Of a stretch of DNA of 64,000 bases, positions 15,658-24,364 are shown piece by piece. The notes beneath the pieces were generated by a model, which did not search any database, had not been told where the DNA came from, and saw only the letters and a list, made by a program, of their open reading frames with translations. Both the position numbers and the translations under genes were made by a program. This stretch comes from Streptomyces viridochromogenes (GTDB lineage: Bacteria > Actinomycetota > Actinomycetes > Streptomycetales > Streptomycetaceae). Within the stretch, counting starts at the first letter, position 1. Every line of letters begins with the position of its first letter. The stretch spans positions 374,633-438,632 of the forward strand of contig NZ_LGUR01000002.1 of the NCBI RefSeq assembly GCF_001270495.1. The letters run 5' to 3'.

Positions 15658-18426
15658 GTGATCCGTGCCCGGCGAATATGGGGCACCGCTCTGGCGGTGC
15701 TCACGGTGGTGGGGGCGTCGCCAGGGTGGGCGCAGGCTCAACAGGCGTCCGACGTACGGCTGTTGGCGAACAGGGACGACGGTGGTGGCGGTCTGCCGGC
15801 CGACTGGAGCATCACCGGTGAGGGGGCCGCGCGCAAGCTGGTGTGGCGGTCCGACGAACGGGTCCCGATGGGGGACGCCCGGGTCGAGTTCTACGCCGGT
15901 GACCGGCTGCTCGGCCGTCCGGCGCCGGCGAAGGACGGGCGTACGTTCCGGCTGGGCCTCGACGGGGTCCCGCTGGACTCGGTGCGGGACCTTCAAGTCC
16001 GTTCCTCCGGGCGCCGGTTGGACGCGCCGGAGGCGACTTCCGGCGGTGGGCGCTCGGCGGTGACCGTTCCGCGGCGGCTGCCGGCGAACCAGGTCGACCC
16101 CGGCGAGCCGGGCGCGTACCGGACCGTCACGGGCGAGTACGACCTCGCCCCGGTACGGCTGCCCGGGTTCGCCGAGCCGGTCGAGATGAAGGCGGTGGTG
16201 GTGGCGCCCAAGGGTGCGCAGGGCCGCCGTCCGCTCGCCCTGTTCCTCCACGGGCGCCACTTCACCTGCTACACCCCGCAGGGCGAGATCGGCGGCGAGT
16301 GGCCCTGCCCCGCCGGCACCAAGCCGGTGCCGAGCCACCGGGGCTATCTGCGCGACCAGCGGCTCCTGGCCTCCCAGGGCTATGTGACGGTGTCGGTCTC
16401 CGCCAACGGCATCAACGGGCAGGACTGGAACGCCGAGGACGGCGGCGCGCAGGCCCGTTCCTCACTCGTACGGCAGCATCTCGCCCGCTGGGCCGGCTGG
16501 TCCGCCCACCCGGGCACGGCGCCGGCGGTCGTACGCGAGGCGCCCAGGGCCGATCTGTCCCGGGTGCTGCTGGTGGGCCACTCACGGGGCGGTGAGGGCG
16601 TCAACCGGGCGGCGATGGACAGCCTCTACCCGCCGCCCGCGCCGCAGGACGGCTATCGCGGCCCGGTGCGCTGGCACATTCGCGGCACCGTGCTCATCGG
16701 CCCGACGGTCTTCGGCCAGAACCCGGTGGCGGACGTGCCGTCCATGACGATCCTGCCGGGCTGCGACGGCGACGTCTCCGATCTCCAGGGCGAGGTGTAC
16801 GTCGACGGCACCCGCGGGGTCAGCCGGGGTGCCGCGCTGCACAGCGCCGTGTACGTGGTGGGCGCCAACCACAACTACTTCAACAGCGAGTGGACGCCGG
16901 GGCAGGCCGTGTCGCCCGCCGACGACGACTTCTGGCACGACGAGGAGCAGCCCGACCCGGTCTGCTCCCCCGGCGCCCGCACCCGGCTGACCGCCGACCA
17001 GCAGCACAAGGCCGGCGCCACCTACATCGCGGCGGCGGCACGGCTGTTCGTCGCCGGCGACGACCGGGTCCGCCCGCTGCTCGACGGCTCGGGCTGGCGC
17101 GCGCCCTCGGCCGATCCCGCGCACGTCCTCACCCACGCGGTGGGCGCGCGGCGCGGCGCCGGGTTCCTGCCGGACGGCGAGGTCACCGTGAGCGGAGGCC
17201 GGCTGTGCTCGGCGGTGCATCCCTCTTCGGCCACCGCCTGTCTCGCGTCGGAGACGGCCGGTGCCTCACCGCACTTCGCGCGCTGGGAGACCGGCCGCGA
17301 GCCCGGCCGCCGCGCGGTAGCGCTGCGCTGGTCCGCGCCGGGTTCCGCCGTACGGGTACGTCCCGACCGGCCGCTGTCCCTGACCGGTGCCAAGGCACTG
17401 GCGCTGCGCGTCATCGTGCCCCCGAACAGCACCGGAACGCGGTTGGACGTCTCCGTCACCGACACCACCGGGCGGCAGCGCACCCTCGGCCGCGTCAAGG
17501 TCGACGGGCTGCCGGGGACGGGCCGGACCGCTTCGTACTGGGCGCGCGAGGTACGGGTCCCGATCGGCGCCGACGACGCGGCCGCGCTCGACCTGCGGCA
17601 CGTCACGTCGCTGGAGCTGACGCCGCGCACGAGGTCCGGGCGGGCCTGGCTGATGGACGCCTGGGCCTGGCGGCCGGGCACGCCCGAGGTGCGGGAGGCT
17701 CCGCTGGCCCGCGTCGACGTCGGTCGGCTGACCGTCAAGGAGGGGGACTCGGGCGAGCGTACGTACCGGGTACCGGTCCTGGTGTCGGGGCGGGGCGCCG
17801 GGCAGGTGCGGCTGTTCGTCTCCGACCCGGTCACGGGCAGGGTCACGCACCGGGTCGTGACGGTGCGGCCCGGTGCGCATGACATCGACGTCCCGGTGAG
17901 GGTCACGGGCAACACCCGCTACGGCGACGACCTCGCGCACGACGTCTTCGTGAAGGCGGTCCGCGCCGCCGTGGTCGGCTCGCACCGGGGCGGGGTGAGC
18001 GCGGAGAACGACGACCCGCTGCCCACGATCGGGGTGACGCCGGTCACGGACCGGGTGGCCGAGGGGAAGCCGCTGAAGTGGCGGGTGACCTTGTCCGCGG
18101 CGGCCGATGCCGAGGTGAGCGGCATGTTCACCGTGGTTCCGGTCGACGGCGGCAAGGAGCTGTCCACCAAGGACGTCGATCCCGCCTGGCTCCAGGACTC
18201 CTCCGGCGCCTCGCCGGATCCGGAGCGCCCCCTGTCCAAGGTGGAGGGTCTGTCTCTGTGGGTGTCCGTCCCCGCGGGCGGGACGGGCACGGAGTTGTCC
18301 GTCCCGACCCGCACGGACGGGGTGGCCGAGCCGGCCGAGTCGGTGCGCCTGCGGTTGACCGACGACTCCGGCGAACCGGTGCCCGGCGGTGCGGAGGCCA
18401 CGGGCACGGTGGTCGACGCCTCGTGA
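15658..18426 (+). CDS. Large secreted alpha/beta-hydrolase with Calx-beta-like domains
   Basis: 922 residues. A signal peptide (AVLTVVGASPGWAQA, cleavage near 26) precedes an alpha/beta-hydrolase domain: oxyanion region LALFLHGRHFTC (near 195) and nucleophile elbow VGHSRGGEGVNRAAMDS (near 308), with a later His (VVGANHNYF). The C-terminal half holds a jelly-roll-like region (about 560-680) and two Calx-beta-like segments (TVKEGDSGERTYRVPVLVSG and DRVAEGKPLKWRVTLS). GTG at 15658 follows GGAAGGAGGGG directly. A secreted esterase, lipase or peptidase is likely; the exact activity is not visible. It ends at a strong terminator. Confidence 0.83.
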   Translation: MIRARRIWGTALAVLTVVGASPGWAQAQQASDVRLLANRDDGGGGLPADWSITGEGAARKLVWRSDERVPMGDARVEFYAGDRLLGRPAPAKDGRTFRLGLDGVPLDSVRDLQVRSSGRRLDAPEATSGGGRSAVTVPRRLPANQVDPGEPGAYRTVTGEYDLAPVRLPGFAEPVEMKAVVVAPKGAQGRRPLALFLHGRHFTCYTPQGEIGGEWPCPAGTKPVPSHRGYLRDQRLLASQGYVTVSVSANGINGQDWNAEDGGAQARSSLVRQHLARWAGWSAHPGTAPAVVREAPRADLSRVLLVGHSRGGEGVNRAAMDSLYPPPAPQDGYRGPVRWHIRGTVLIGPTVFGQNPVADVPSMTILPGCDGDVSDLQGEVYVDGTRGVSRGAALHSAVYVVGANHNYFNSEWTPGQAVSPADDDFWHDEEQPDPVCSPGARTRLTADQQHKAGATYIAAAARLFVAGDDRVRPLLDGSGWRAPSADPAHVLTHAVGARRGAGFLPDGEVTVSGGRLCSAVHPSSATACLASETAGASPHFARWETGREPGRRAVALRWSAPGSAVRVRPDRPLSLTGAKALALRVIVPPNSTGTRLDVSVTDTTGRQRTLGRVKVDGLPGTGRTASYWAREVRVPIGADDAAALDLRHVTSLELTPRTRSGRAWLMDAWAWRPGTPEVREAPLARVDVGRLTVKEGDSGERTYRVPVLVSGRGAGQVRLFVSDPVTGRVTHRVVTVRPGAHDIDVPVRVTGNTRYGDDLAHDVFVKAVRAAVVGSHRGGVSAENDDPLPTIGVTPVTDRVAEGKPLKWRVTLSAAADAEVSGMFTVVPVDGGKELSTKDVDPAWLQDSSGASPDPERPLSKVEGLSLWVSVPAGGTGTELSVPTRTDGVAEPAESVRLRLTDDSGEPVPGGAEATGTVVDAS

Positions 18427-18432
18427 GACACG

Positions 18433-18467
18433 CCTCGCGGGCGGGTGCCGGACACCCGCCCGCGAGG
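18433..18467. terminator. Bidirectional terminator hairpin between convergent genes
   Basis: A perfect 15-bp GC-rich stem with a 5-nt loop (CCGGA) sits 6 bp after the hydrolase stop and 28 bp before the FHA gene's 3' end. It can serve both strands. Confidence 0.8.
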
Positions 18468-18494
18468 GCCCGTTCGCGTACTCGTCCGGTCGTG

Positions 18495-19286
18495 TCAGTG
18501 CGGCCCGTGGTCCGGCGCAGGCGGGTCGTCCTCCATCAGGTCCAGGTCCGGCGGGACGAGTGTCGTGGACTCCACCAGACCCCGCAGCAGGTTGTGCAGC
18601 AGGCGGTTGTCGCCGGGGCGGCCCTGCGACTTGTCGTGCAGCAGGGGGTAGCGGAAGCCGGTGCGGTCCAGCCGGCGGCGTACGTCCTCGATCCGGTACT
18701 CGATCCTGCGCTCGTTCCAGCCCGCGTCGGGGCGCAGATGGGCGAGTTGGCGGGCGGCCACGGCGTAGCTCAGGGGGCGCGGGTCCTCCTCGTACAGCAG
18801 GTAGCGCTGGCCGAGGACGACCAGCAGCAGCCGTTCGTCGTCGTCCAGCGGCCACATCTCCGGCCGCACCGTCTCCGCCCTGCGCCGCGCGACCGGGCCC
18901 TGGTCGTCATGGCCCGCCACATACAACTCGACCAGATGTTCCCGGTAGCCGGAGCCCTTCACGAACAGCGGGGTGTAGCCGGTGGCGAGCGGCATCGGCT
19001 CGGTCGCCGTGTGCATCATCCGTCCGCGCGGCAGCCGGACGAGTTGCTGCCCGATGTTGCGCAGCCACCACTGCCCCTGCTGATACGTCAGCTCACCGTG
19101 CCGTCGGCTCACCCGCAGATCGTCCACGCCGACCCCGAGATCCACGTCCGGCCGCTCGCCCCGCCCGAAGCGCACCGTCAGGCCCGGCCGCGGCGGGGCC
19201 GTGAGATCCCCGGTCACCGTGCGGGCGTGGAGCGTTCCGGGCGCCGTGGGCGCGACACCGCGCGCGAGGCTGGACGACAGAGGCAT
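18495..19286 (-). CDS. FHA domain protein
   Basis: 263 residues. An N-terminal forkhead-associated domain (about 22-95) carries the phosphothreonine-binding motifs RFGRGERPDVDL and VSRRHGELTY. The C-terminal part includes LLLVVLGQRYLLYEEDPRPL and a segment resembling a winged helix (SYAVAARQLAHLRPDAGWNE), a layout found in Streptomyces FHA proteins of unknown role. FHA domains bind Thr-phosphorylated partners of Ser/Thr kinases; no kinase gene is nearby. ATG at 19286 has GGGAG at a good distance. Confidence 0.83.
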   Translation of the reverse strand: MPLSSSLARGVAPTAPGTLHARTVTGDLTAPPRPGLTVRFGRGERPDVDLGVGVDDLRVSRRHGELTYQQGQWWLRNIGQQLVRLPRGRMMHTATEPMPLATGYTPLFVKGSGYREHLVELYVAGHDDQGPVARRRAETVRPEMWPLDDDERLLLVVLGQRYLLYEEDPRPLSYAVAARQLAHLRPDAGWNERRIEYRIEDVRRRLDRTGFRYPLLHDKSQGRPGDNRLLHNLLRGLVESTTLVPPDLDLMEDDPPAPDHGPH

Positions 19287-19380
19287 CGCTGGTCTCCCTC
19301 GGTGGTTCGTGGGCTTCCCGGCACGTACGGGTGGGCTCACCAGGATCCCGCACCCACGGCGGGACCCCTCCCCACGCCGG

Positions 19381-19836
19381 TCAGCCGGCCGGCGTGAGGG
19401 TCACGCGGATGCCGACCGTGCCGTTCGCGCCTCGGCGCAGTCGGCTGCCAAGGAGGGTGAGGCGGCCGGTGATGCCGTACTTGCGGGCGATGAGCCTGCG
19501 GTAGTGGGCGCTGGTGGGCCGGTCGCAGACCTCGGCGGTGGCGGGGACCTGTTCGCCGGTCGGCTTCCCCCGCAGGTCACAGGGGCCGACGAGGACGTCG
19601 CCGCGGGCGCGGATGCGCTTGACCTTCCACGAGTCGGCGACCGTCCAGACACCCAGCGCGTCTCCGTCGCGGACCACCCAGACCGGGGTGGCGACGCCGG
19701 TGCCGTTCTTGCGGTAGCTGGTGACGAGCAGGTACTTGCCCGCGCCGAGCGACTCCAGCGTCTCCGCCACTTCCGGCTTCTGCGGCTTCTCCGGCTTCTC
19801 CGGCTTCTCCGGCTTCTCCTGCGACGAATCGTCCAT
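19381..19836 (-). CDS. PPOX-class flavin/F420-dependent oxidoreductase
   Basis: 151 residues of split-barrel fold. After a low-complexity EKPEKPEKPEKPQKPE tail come the family landmarks YLLVTSYRKNGTGVATPVWV, WKVKRIRARGDVLVGPC and RRLIARKYG. Actinobacterial members bind F420 or FMN; which one applies here is not determinable. ATG at 19836 lies seven bases after a TACACT -10 box with no Shine-Dalgarno, so it is likely leaderless. The repeat-coded tail varies in length in principle, since its DNA is a 9-bp tandem repeat. Confidence 0.84.
   Translation of the reverse strand: MDDSSQEKPEKPEKPEKPQKPEVAETLESLGAGKYLLVTSYRKNGTGVATPVWVVRDGDALGVWTVADSWKVKRIRARGDVLVGPCDLRGKPTGEQVPATAEVCDRPTSAHYRRLIARKYGITGRLTLLGSRLRRGANGTVGIRVTLTPAG
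19774..19818. repeat. Five 9-bp tandem repeats inside the PPOX gene
   Basis: Five consecutive copies of CGGCTTCTC (the first ends in G) encode the Glu-Lys-Pro repeats of the N-terminal tail on the minus strand. A repeat of codon-multiple length could expand or contract without breaking the frame. Confidence 0.9.
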
Positions 19837-19909
19837 GGCCGGAAGTGTAGGCAGCGGGGGTGGGGACGCCGAGGAGCGCCCCCACCCCACCCCGCTCCCG
19901 CCGCACGCC

Positions 19910-21088
19910 TCAGTCGAGGGCCGCCGCCATCCGCCGTACGCCTTCCGTGATCAGCTCCGGTGATGTCGCCAGGTTCAGCCGCACGTGTCCCGCTCCCCCG
20001 GTGCCGAACGGGATCCCGGAGTTGAGCGCGACCCGTCCGCGCCGCAGGAAGACGTCCGCGGGGTCGTCGCCGAGGCCGAGCGCGCGGCAGTCGAGCCAGG
20101 CGAGGTACGTGGCCTCGCCCGGGCGGTAGGTGATCGCGGGGAGGTGCTCGGCCAGGAGGTCCGCGCACAGGCGCCGGTTGTCGTCCAGGCCGGCCAGCAG
20201 GGCGTCGAGCCAGGCGGTGCCGTCGCGCAGGGCGGCACTGTGGGCGATGATGCCGAGGTGACTGGGCCCGTGACTGACCTCTTCGGGCAGCCGGGCCAGG
20301 TCGGCGGCGGCCGCGGGGCCCGCGACGGCCAGTGCCGCCTTGAGGCCGGCCAGGTTCCAGGCCTTCGACGCCGACATCAGCGACAGCCCGCTCTCACCGC
20401 CCGGGACGCTCAGATACGGCACGAAGTCGACGCCGCCGGCGGTGATCGGGGCGTGGATCTCGTCGGCGACGACCCGTACTCCGTGGCGGTCGGCGAGCGC
20501 GGCCACGGCGGCCAGCTCACCGGCGGTGTGCACGGTGCCGGTCGGGTTGTGCGGGCTGCACAGCAGGAAGGCGGCGCGCCGGCCGGCCGTGGTCGCCCGC
20601 CGGAAGGTCTCGTCCAGGGTGTCCAGGTCGATGCGCAGGTCGGCACCCAGCGGCGCCTCGATCACCCGGCGGTCCATGTGCTCGACGAACTGGTAGAACG
20701 GCGGATAGACCGGTGAGTTCACCACGACCGAATCGCCCGGTCCGGTGATCAGTTTGAGCATTTCGACCACACCGAGCATCACGTCGGGCACGATCGCCGT
20801 CCGTTCCACGGCGAGCCCGTCCCAGCCCCACCGCTTCTCCGCGAATCCGGCGAGCGCTTCGGCGTAGCCGGTGCCCGCCGGATAGCCGGTGTCGCCGAGC
20901 GCGAGGGCCTCGGTGAGCGCGTGCACGACGGGTTCGGCCAGCGGCACGTCCATCTCGGCCACCCACAGCGGCAGCACGTCGTCGGGGTAGGCGCGCCACT
21001 TCATGCTCGTACGACATCGGAGACGGTCGAGGGTGAGGGTGCGAAGGGGGTTCGGTTCACCGGACGTTTCGTGCGGGATCCTGGTCAT
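19910..21088 (-). CDS. MalY/PatB-type aminotransferase (cystathionine beta-lyase-like)
   Basis: 392 residues, PLP fold type I. PLP-binding landmarks are [11 protein letters not shown] (Asn), ADEIHAPI (Asp-Glu) and the Schiff-base lysine in [15 protein letters not shown]. The N-terminal [16 protein letters not shown] and VADEIHA segments are characteristic of the MalY/PatB group, which cleave cystathionine or cysteine conjugates, rather than of general aspartate aminotransferases. ATG at 21088 lies seven bases after TATCTT (-10) without an RBS, so it is probably leaderless. Confidence 0.87.
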   Translation of the reverse strand: MTRIPHETSGEPNPLRTLTLDRLRCRTSMKWRAYPDDVLPLWVAEMDVPLAEPVVHALTEALALGDTGYPAGTGYAEALAGFAEKRWGWDGLAVERTAIVPDVMLGVVEMLKLITGPGDSVVVNSPVYPPFYQFVEHMDRRVIEAPLGADLRIDLDTLDETFRRATTAGRRAAFLLCSPHNPTGTVHTAGELAAVAALADRHGVRVVADEIHAPITAGGVDFVPYLSVPGGESGLSLMSASKAWNLAGLKAALAVAGPAAAADLARLPEEVSHGPSHLGIIAHSAALRDGTAWLDALLAGLDDNRRLCADLLAEHLPAITYRPGEATYLAWLDCRALGLGDDPADVFLRRGRVALNSGIPFGTGGAGHVRLNLATSPELITEGVRRMAAALD

Positions 21089-21265
21089 GGGGCACAAGAT
21101 AGGGGGCTGTGCGGGGACCGTGAACTGCTGACGCGGGTGCCGACGCGGGAACGATCACCCGGGCGGTGAACACGGACGGGCCCGGCCACGTATGGAGAGA
21201 GGGTGCTCAACTACGGGAGGGCCCCGCGGCGTTGCCGCCGCGCTGTACTGGTTCGGGAGCCCTGC

Positions 21266-22639
21266 ATGAGGCACGCACGACGACGTCTCGTCCGGCGAGT
21301 GACACGGCTGGCGGCCGTCGGCGGACTCCTCCTCGGAGGAACGATGGTCACACGCGCCGTGGCGAGCGAACCTCCGGACGCGTCGGCCGTCCCGCGCACC
21401 TACGCCGCTTCGGTCGCCGGCACCGGCAGCGACCTGGTCGCACGGCTGGGCGCGTCCCGTACGGCGGGCAGTTGGATCGGTGCCGACGGGAAGCCGGTGG
21501 TCGCGGTCACCGACGAGGCTGCGGCGGCCGAGGTGCGCAGGGCGGGCGCCGAGGCGAAGATGGTCGACCACAGCATGGACGAGCTGAATTCGGCGACGTC
21601 GACGCTGCGTTCGGCACCCCGGGTGGCCGGTACGGCGTGGGTCATGGACTACCGGTCCAACGAGATCGTGGTACGGGGCGACAGCACCGTTTCGGCGGAC
21701 GACTGGTCCCGGATGACGGATCTCGCGGGCGACATCGGCGGCTTCGTCCGCATGGAGCGCACCGAGGGCACGTTCACGACGCGGCTCAACGGCGCGCTGC
21801 CGCTGCTGTCGACCGCCGGGCGCTGTTCGGCCGGTTTCAACGTCACGGACGGGCAGCGTGACTTCATCCTCACGGCGGGGCACTGCGGGCCCGACGGTTC
21901 CGTGTGGTTCTCCGACACCCGGGGCACCCAGCAGATCGGCCAGACGATCAAGCAGAACTTTCCCGGCGGCGACTTCTCCCTGGTCCAGTACGCGAGCGGG
22001 GATGCCGGCGCCGGGGCGGACGTCGTGTCGATCGGTGAGGGCAAGGGCGTACGGATCACGGGTGCGGCCGATCCCGCCGTCGGGCAGCGGGTGTTCCGCA
22101 GCGGCAGCACGAGCGGGTTGCGTGACGGTGAGGTGACGGCGCTCAACGCCACGGTCAACTACCCGGAGGGCACGGTCACGGGGCTCATCGAGACGAACGT
22201 GTGCGCCGAACCCGGCGACAGCGGCGGTCCGATGTTCTCGGAGGGCGTCGCGCTGGGTGTGACCTCGGGGGGCAGCGGTGACTGCAACGCCGGTGGTACG
22301 ACGTTCTTCCAGCCCGTGACCAAGGCGCTGGCCGCGCTCGACATGAAGCTGATCGTGGCGGCGCAGAACGGATCGGGTCAGCAGGGCGCCTCGCCCGCGC
22401 CGTCCGCGTCAGCGCCGCAGGGCGCGGTCTCGCCCGGTGACGCGTCGCCCGGGTCGTCGGCCCCGGTGACCGGCGCGGACGCCGCGACGCTGCTGTCCCG
22501 GCTGGCGGACCCGAAGAACGTCGGCCCGGGTCTGCTGGTCATCGCGGGCAGCCTGGTCGCCCTGGCGGCGACCCGGTTCATCCGCGCGGAGCAGGACCGC
22601 AAGGCGTACCGGCGTTACTACTCGGCGACCTGGGGGTGA
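21266..22639 (+). CDS. S1 family serine protease with C-terminal membrane anchor
   Basis: 457 residues. A signal peptide (VTRLAAVGGLLLGGTMVTRA) is followed by a prodomain (about 40-175) and a chymotrypsin-fold catalytic domain with the full triad: His in LTAGHCGPDG, Asp in GGDFSLVQYA, Ser in EPGDSGGPMF. This is the streptogrisin/alpha-lytic-protease group. Unlike the usual freely secreted members, it continues into a Ser/Pro/Ala-rich linker and a hydrophobic segment (GPGLLVIAGSLVALAATRFI) with a basic tail, which would tether it to the membrane. ATG at 21266 is preceded by GGGAG. Confidence 0.9.
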   Translation: MRHARRRLVRRVTRLAAVGGLLLGGTMVTRAVASEPPDASAVPRTYAASVAGTGSDLVARLGASRTAGSWIGADGKPVVAVTDEAAAAEVRRAGAEAKMVDHSMDELNSATSTLRSAPRVAGTAWVMDYRSNEIVVRGDSTVSADDWSRMTDLAGDIGGFVRMERTEGTFTTRLNGALPLLSTAGRCSAGFNVTDGQRDFILTAGHCGPDGSVWFSDTRGTQQIGQTIKQNFPGGDFSLVQYASGDAGAGADVVSIGEGKGVRITGAADPAVGQRVFRSGSTSGLRDGEVTALNATVNYPEGTVTGLIETNVCAEPGDSGGPMFSEGVALGVTSGGSGDCNAGGTTFFQPVTKALAALDMKLIVAAQNGSGQQGASPAPSASAPQGAVSPGDASPGSSAPVTGADAATLLSRLADPKNVGPGLLVIAGSLVALAATRFIRAEQDRKAYRRYYSATWG

Positions 22640-22646
22640 CGGGGCC

Positions 22647-22670
22647 GGGCCGTCGACCCCGGCGACGCCC
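22647..22670 (+). terminator. Stem-loop after the S1 protease gene
   Basis: GGGC-CGTCG / CGACG-CCC forms a GC stem with one bulged base and a 7-nt loop, 8 bp after the stop codon. Confidence 0.45.
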
Positions 22671-22748
22671 GAGAGGGGTGTTCCGATGCGTGGGGAGGTA
22701 CGTCGAGGAGGAGGGGGACGGGTCTCGGGTCTGCACCGAGGCGCGTGC

Positions 22749-22934
22749 TCAGGCCGCCTTCACCGGCTGCGGGGCCGCGGCGGCCCACTCCAGGACCAGA
22801 CGCTGGTATTCCTCGCGCTGCTCGACGCTCAGTGTCCCGCCCGACCGGCGCCACAGCGCCCGGATCTCCTCGTTGACCTCGTCAGCCGATCGCTCGGAGG
22901 CGAATTCAACAGTGGTGGACATGCTGTGAAGCAT
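22749..22934 (-). CDS. Small hypothetical protein, 61 aa
   Basis: A short acidic, helical protein (VEFASERSADEVNEEIRALW, then QREEYQRLVLEWAAAA) with no signal peptide or membrane segment. ATG at 22934 is preceded by TGGAG; an in-frame ATG at 22922 is an alternative. Codon bias supports coding. It resembles the small regulatory-looking proteins common in Streptomyces, but I recognise no family. It lies 100 bp upstream of the ROK gene's 3' end on the same strand. Confidence 0.6.
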   Translation of the reverse strand: MLHSMSTTVEFASERSADEVNEEIRALWRRSGGTLSVEQREEYQRLVLEWAAAAPQPVKAA

Positions 22935-23034
22935 ACGGCTCCAGAGGTGAAGGCGACGTGAGTAAGCGAGGGCAATACGGACATACCGGACCGTGTTGCT
23001 GATCACGTCCATCTGTCCACGGAGATCGCGGAGT

Positions 23035-24195
23035 TCAGGCGTCCGCCGCCCCCAGGACCAGCACCTGGATCGCGAGAACGGCGGCGCCACGCGCCCAGTC
23101 GTGAAAGTCGGACACCTTGGTCTCAAGTTCGACCGGCGCGGCCAGCGGATGCCGAAGCGCGCGGATGGTGTCCGCCACAGTCTTGCCGGCGATGTCCATG
23201 AGGCCCACCCCCTCGCCGGCGAGCAGGATCTTCTGCGGCAGTACGAAGTTGGCGATCTGGGCGACCAGGGTGCCCAGCGCCCGGGCCGCCTCCTCGATCA
23301 CGCGGGCGGGCATCGGCTCGCCCGCCGCGGCGAGCTCCAGGATCTCCTCGTACGTCCGGTCACGGCCGGTGGCGGCCTGGACCTGGTAGCGGATGTTGGG
23401 GATGGTCAGCAGCGAGACGGCGCTGCCGCGCGCCCCGTCGGGGGTGAGCGGCCCGTTGGGGTCGATGATCCAGTGACGGCCGAAGCCGCGGTCCTCTTCG
23501 GCGTAGGGCACCCGCTTGCCGCCCAGGACCAGCCCGTAGCCGATGCCGGCGCCGATGGTGAGGACGACGAAGCGGTCGAGGCCGCGCCCGGCGCCGAACC
23601 AGGTCTCCGCCTCGACGAGGGCGGCGACGTCGTTCTCCACGACGACCGGCAACCCCGTGCGCCCCTCGACCAGTTCGGCGAGCGGGACGTCACGCCAGCC
23701 CAGGAACGGTGACTCCCCCACCACGGCCCGGTCCTCGACGAGGCCGCCCACGCCGATGCCGATGCCCGCGAGGCGGGGGTGGTCGGCGGTGAGCGCGTCG
23801 GTCATCTCCCCCAGCACCTCCACCACTTCGGCGGGTTCGCGGCTGGTGAGCGGGCGGTCGTAGCGGGCGACGATCTCACTTCTGAGGGTGGTGACGACGC
23901 CGTAGACCATGTCCTCGGTGATCTTGAAGCCGATGAAGGAGCGGGATTCGGCGACGACGTCCAGCGGCTGCGACGGGCGGCCCTGCCGCACCTCCGCCGG
24001 GGCCCCCGCCTCGGGGACCTCGACGAGGAGGCCCGACTCGATCAGCGGTTTGGTCAGCCGGGTGAGGCTGCCCGCGGACAGGTCGAGCCGCCGGGCGAGT
24101 TCGGTGCGGGACAGGGGGCCACCGAGGAGCACCTCGATCGCCACCGAGCGCTCACCGGGGCTGAGCGGAAGCCAGCTTGCGGCTACTGGGGTCAT
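23035..24195 (-). CDS. ROK family transcriptional regulator (second sugar locus)
   Basis: 386 residues: an N-terminal winged helix (about 12-60; LSRTELARRLDLSAGSLTRL) and a ROK kinase-like domain. Here the kinase motif VVENDVAALVE keeps its Asp (residue 189), but the cysteine zinc cluster is missing (RGFGRHWIIDPNGPLT), so kinase activity is doubtful. ATG at 24195 has GGGAG ten bases upstream; an in-frame ATG at 24246 would also fit but lies across the operator. Divergent from the ABC importer, which it probably controls. Confidence 0.88.
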   Translation of the reverse strand: MTPVAASWLPLSPGERSVAIEVLLGGPLSRTELARRLDLSAGSLTRLTKPLIESGLLVEVPEAGAPAEVRQGRPSQPLDVVAESRSFIGFKITEDMVYGVVTTLRSEIVARYDRPLTSREPAEVVEVLGEMTDALTADHPRLAGIGIGVGGLVEDRAVVGESPFLGWRDVPLAELVEGRTGLPVVVENDVAALVEAETWFGAGRGLDRFVVLTIGAGIGYGLVLGGKRVPYAEEDRGFGRHWIIDPNGPLTPDGARGSAVSLLTIPNIRYQVQAATGRDRTYEEILELAAAGEPMPARVIEEAARALGTLVAQIANFVLPQKILLAGEGVGLMDIAGKTVADTIRALRHPLAAPVELETKVSDFHDWARGAAVLAIQVLVLGAADA

Positions 24196-24213
24196 GGTCG
24201 TCAGACTCCCACA

Positions 24214-24236
24214 TGATTTTTTTCTCCATGAAATCA
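24214..24236. promoter_or_regulatory. Candidate ROK operator in the divergent promoter region
   Basis: TGATTT (24214-24219) and AAATCA (24231-24236) flank an A/T-rich core containing TTTC and ATGAA, reminiscent of NagC/Mlc-type ROK sites. It stands out in very GC-rich DNA. On the minus strand it lies just downstream of a TAGAAT -10 box, inside the regulator's own leader, so it would suit autorepression. The binding protein is inferred. Confidence 0.45.
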
Positions 24237-24364
24237 ACACCTCCATTCTAGAGCCGTCAGACCGGCCTGCAGGAGATGCCCGCACAGCTCTTGACGGCTT
24301 GATTCTTCCGCGACGAAAGTAAGTGACGCCGAGGACGAGCCGCCGCAGACGAGGGAGTCTCCCG

